Assembly: GCA_035566435.1 (NCBI GenBank)
Contig: DATMRF010000034.1
Span: 203,221-267,220, forward strand
DNA from: DATMRF01 sp035566435
GTDB lineage: Bacteria > Verrucomicrobiota > Verrucomicrobiia > Limisphaerales > UBA8199
Direction: 5' to 3'
Length of the DNA stretch: 64,000 nucleotides
Shown here piece by piece: positions 63,653 through 64,000 of this stretch. Within the stretch, counting starts at the first letter, position 1. Each line of letters opens with the position of its first letter. A model generated the notes under the pieces. That model saw only the letters and a program-made list of their open reading frames with translations, was not told the DNA's origin and searched no databases. Position numbers and translations under genes: made by a program.

Positions 63653-63687
63653 AAGTTGAAAGTTGAAGGTTCCAGGTTGAAAGTTGC
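63653..63687. repeat. Heptamer tandem tract (AAGTTGA, 5 units)
   Basis: AAGTTGA, AAGTTGA, AGGTTCC, AGGTTGA, AAGTTGC directly after the palindrome. Confidence 0.85.
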
Positions 63688-63887
63688 GCGCTCCCTCCGT
63701 CTTAACCTTCTAACGATACCCTCGTTTCTCGACCCCGAGTCGGCGCAGGCCCCCAAACAGGGGTCTGGGAAGGTCTTAGAAACCCCGGAACTGTAATTTG
63801 GCGCAATTAAGTGAAATTTCGTGAAATCAAGTCAAGGGTGATCCGGGGGATGATCCAGGGCGAGCGCATCTTGATACCACCACCATC

Positions 63888-64000
63888 TTAAGTGCACACC
63901 CAGAGCTCATCCCAATGGTTATTGCGGCGCGCTTCATCTAACGCGCTGAGATTGAGAAAGCCCGCCCGGTTCCAACTCTGACCGGGGCGCTTAAAGCGGC
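63888..64000 (-). CDS. Probable transposase C-terminus, partial at the right edge
   Basis: The last 36 codons of a minus-strand gene: 'RFKRPGQSWNRAGFLNLSAL' then 'DEARRNNHWDELWVCT' and TAA at 63888-63890. The 'RPGQSWNRAG...L..L......WDELW' ending is the style seen at the end of UPF0236/ISKra4-like transposases. The start lies beyond the window. Family assignment is weak because so little is visible. Confidence 0.45.
   Translation of the reverse strand, partial: RFKRPGQSWNRAGFLNLSALDEARRNNHWDELWVCT

Larger units (their letters stand above)
63494..63887. other. Intergenic region upstream of the EPS barrel gene
   Basis: Contains the TTGGAAG...CTTCCAA-flanked motif and a heptamer tract (63653-63687). 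No gene is recognised. Confidence 0.5.

Overview
The window looks like a chromosomal stretch of a GC-rich Verrucomicrobiota bacterium, most likely a Pedosphaera/Limisphaerales-type lineage. Grounds for this are a prepilin-like pseudopilin with a short leader, a DUF4380-type exported protein, a very large Ig/LamG/lectin exported protein with an FYRL-type end, a divergent membrane pyrophosphatase, and many short palindromic and heptameric repeats between genes. The placement rests on gene content and style only; no 16S rRNA gene is present.

Layout. 1-3.6 kb: minus-strand exported proteins (transglutaminase-like, partial at the edge; DUF4380-like; lipoprotein; SYLF), three of whose transcription units are preceded by the same ~58-bp element. 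3.9-10 kb: pseudopilin, hppA, and a convergent recQ whose frame has no stop before it runs 1.3 kb antisense into hppA. 10-16 kb: GH51 arabinofuranosidase, a Fpg/MutM-type glycosylase, an unknown protein, and an esterase-alcohol dehydrogenase pair. 16-19.6 kb: giant exported Ig/LamG/lectin protein. 19.6-30.8 kb: metal and transport block (mntH-uspA, mntR, mgtA, AI-2E-type permease, GntR-ABC operon with a visible operator) and small genes. 31-39 kb: a three-gene MdtABC-like RND efflux operon. 39-50.5 kb: housekeeping genes (zwf-pgl, accA, manA, YvlD-like, trmB, tRNA-Pro, endonuclease, folE2, dksA-rpmG-rpsR, ZIP transporter plus Fur-family regulator with a 7-1-7 box). 50.6-54 kb: small protein, prmA, histidine phosphatase, rph, separated by heptameric repeat tracts. 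54.2-63.5 kb: exopolysaccharide locus made of two convergent arms: WecA-type glycosyl-1-phosphate transferase, Ala-rich exported protein and O-antigen ligase on the plus strand; outer-membrane barrel, Wza-type export protein, BY-kinase/Wzc and a NusG/RfaH-like factor on the minus strand. 63.9-64 kb: the 3' end of a probable transposase.

The most unusual layer is the non-coding one. At least ten intergenic tracts have a strict period of about 7 nt while the repeated word changes from tract to tract and even within a tract; four genes (mdtB-like with an octamer tract, prmA, the histidine phosphatase, rph) take their stop codon from such a tract. Several palindrome families are dispersed, one of which is inserted in frame twice in prmA and probably once in an endonuclease gene. 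There is also a 156-bp MITE-like element, a pair of 64-bp elements of identical length, and a candidate structured small RNA. All homology statements are from motif reading only.
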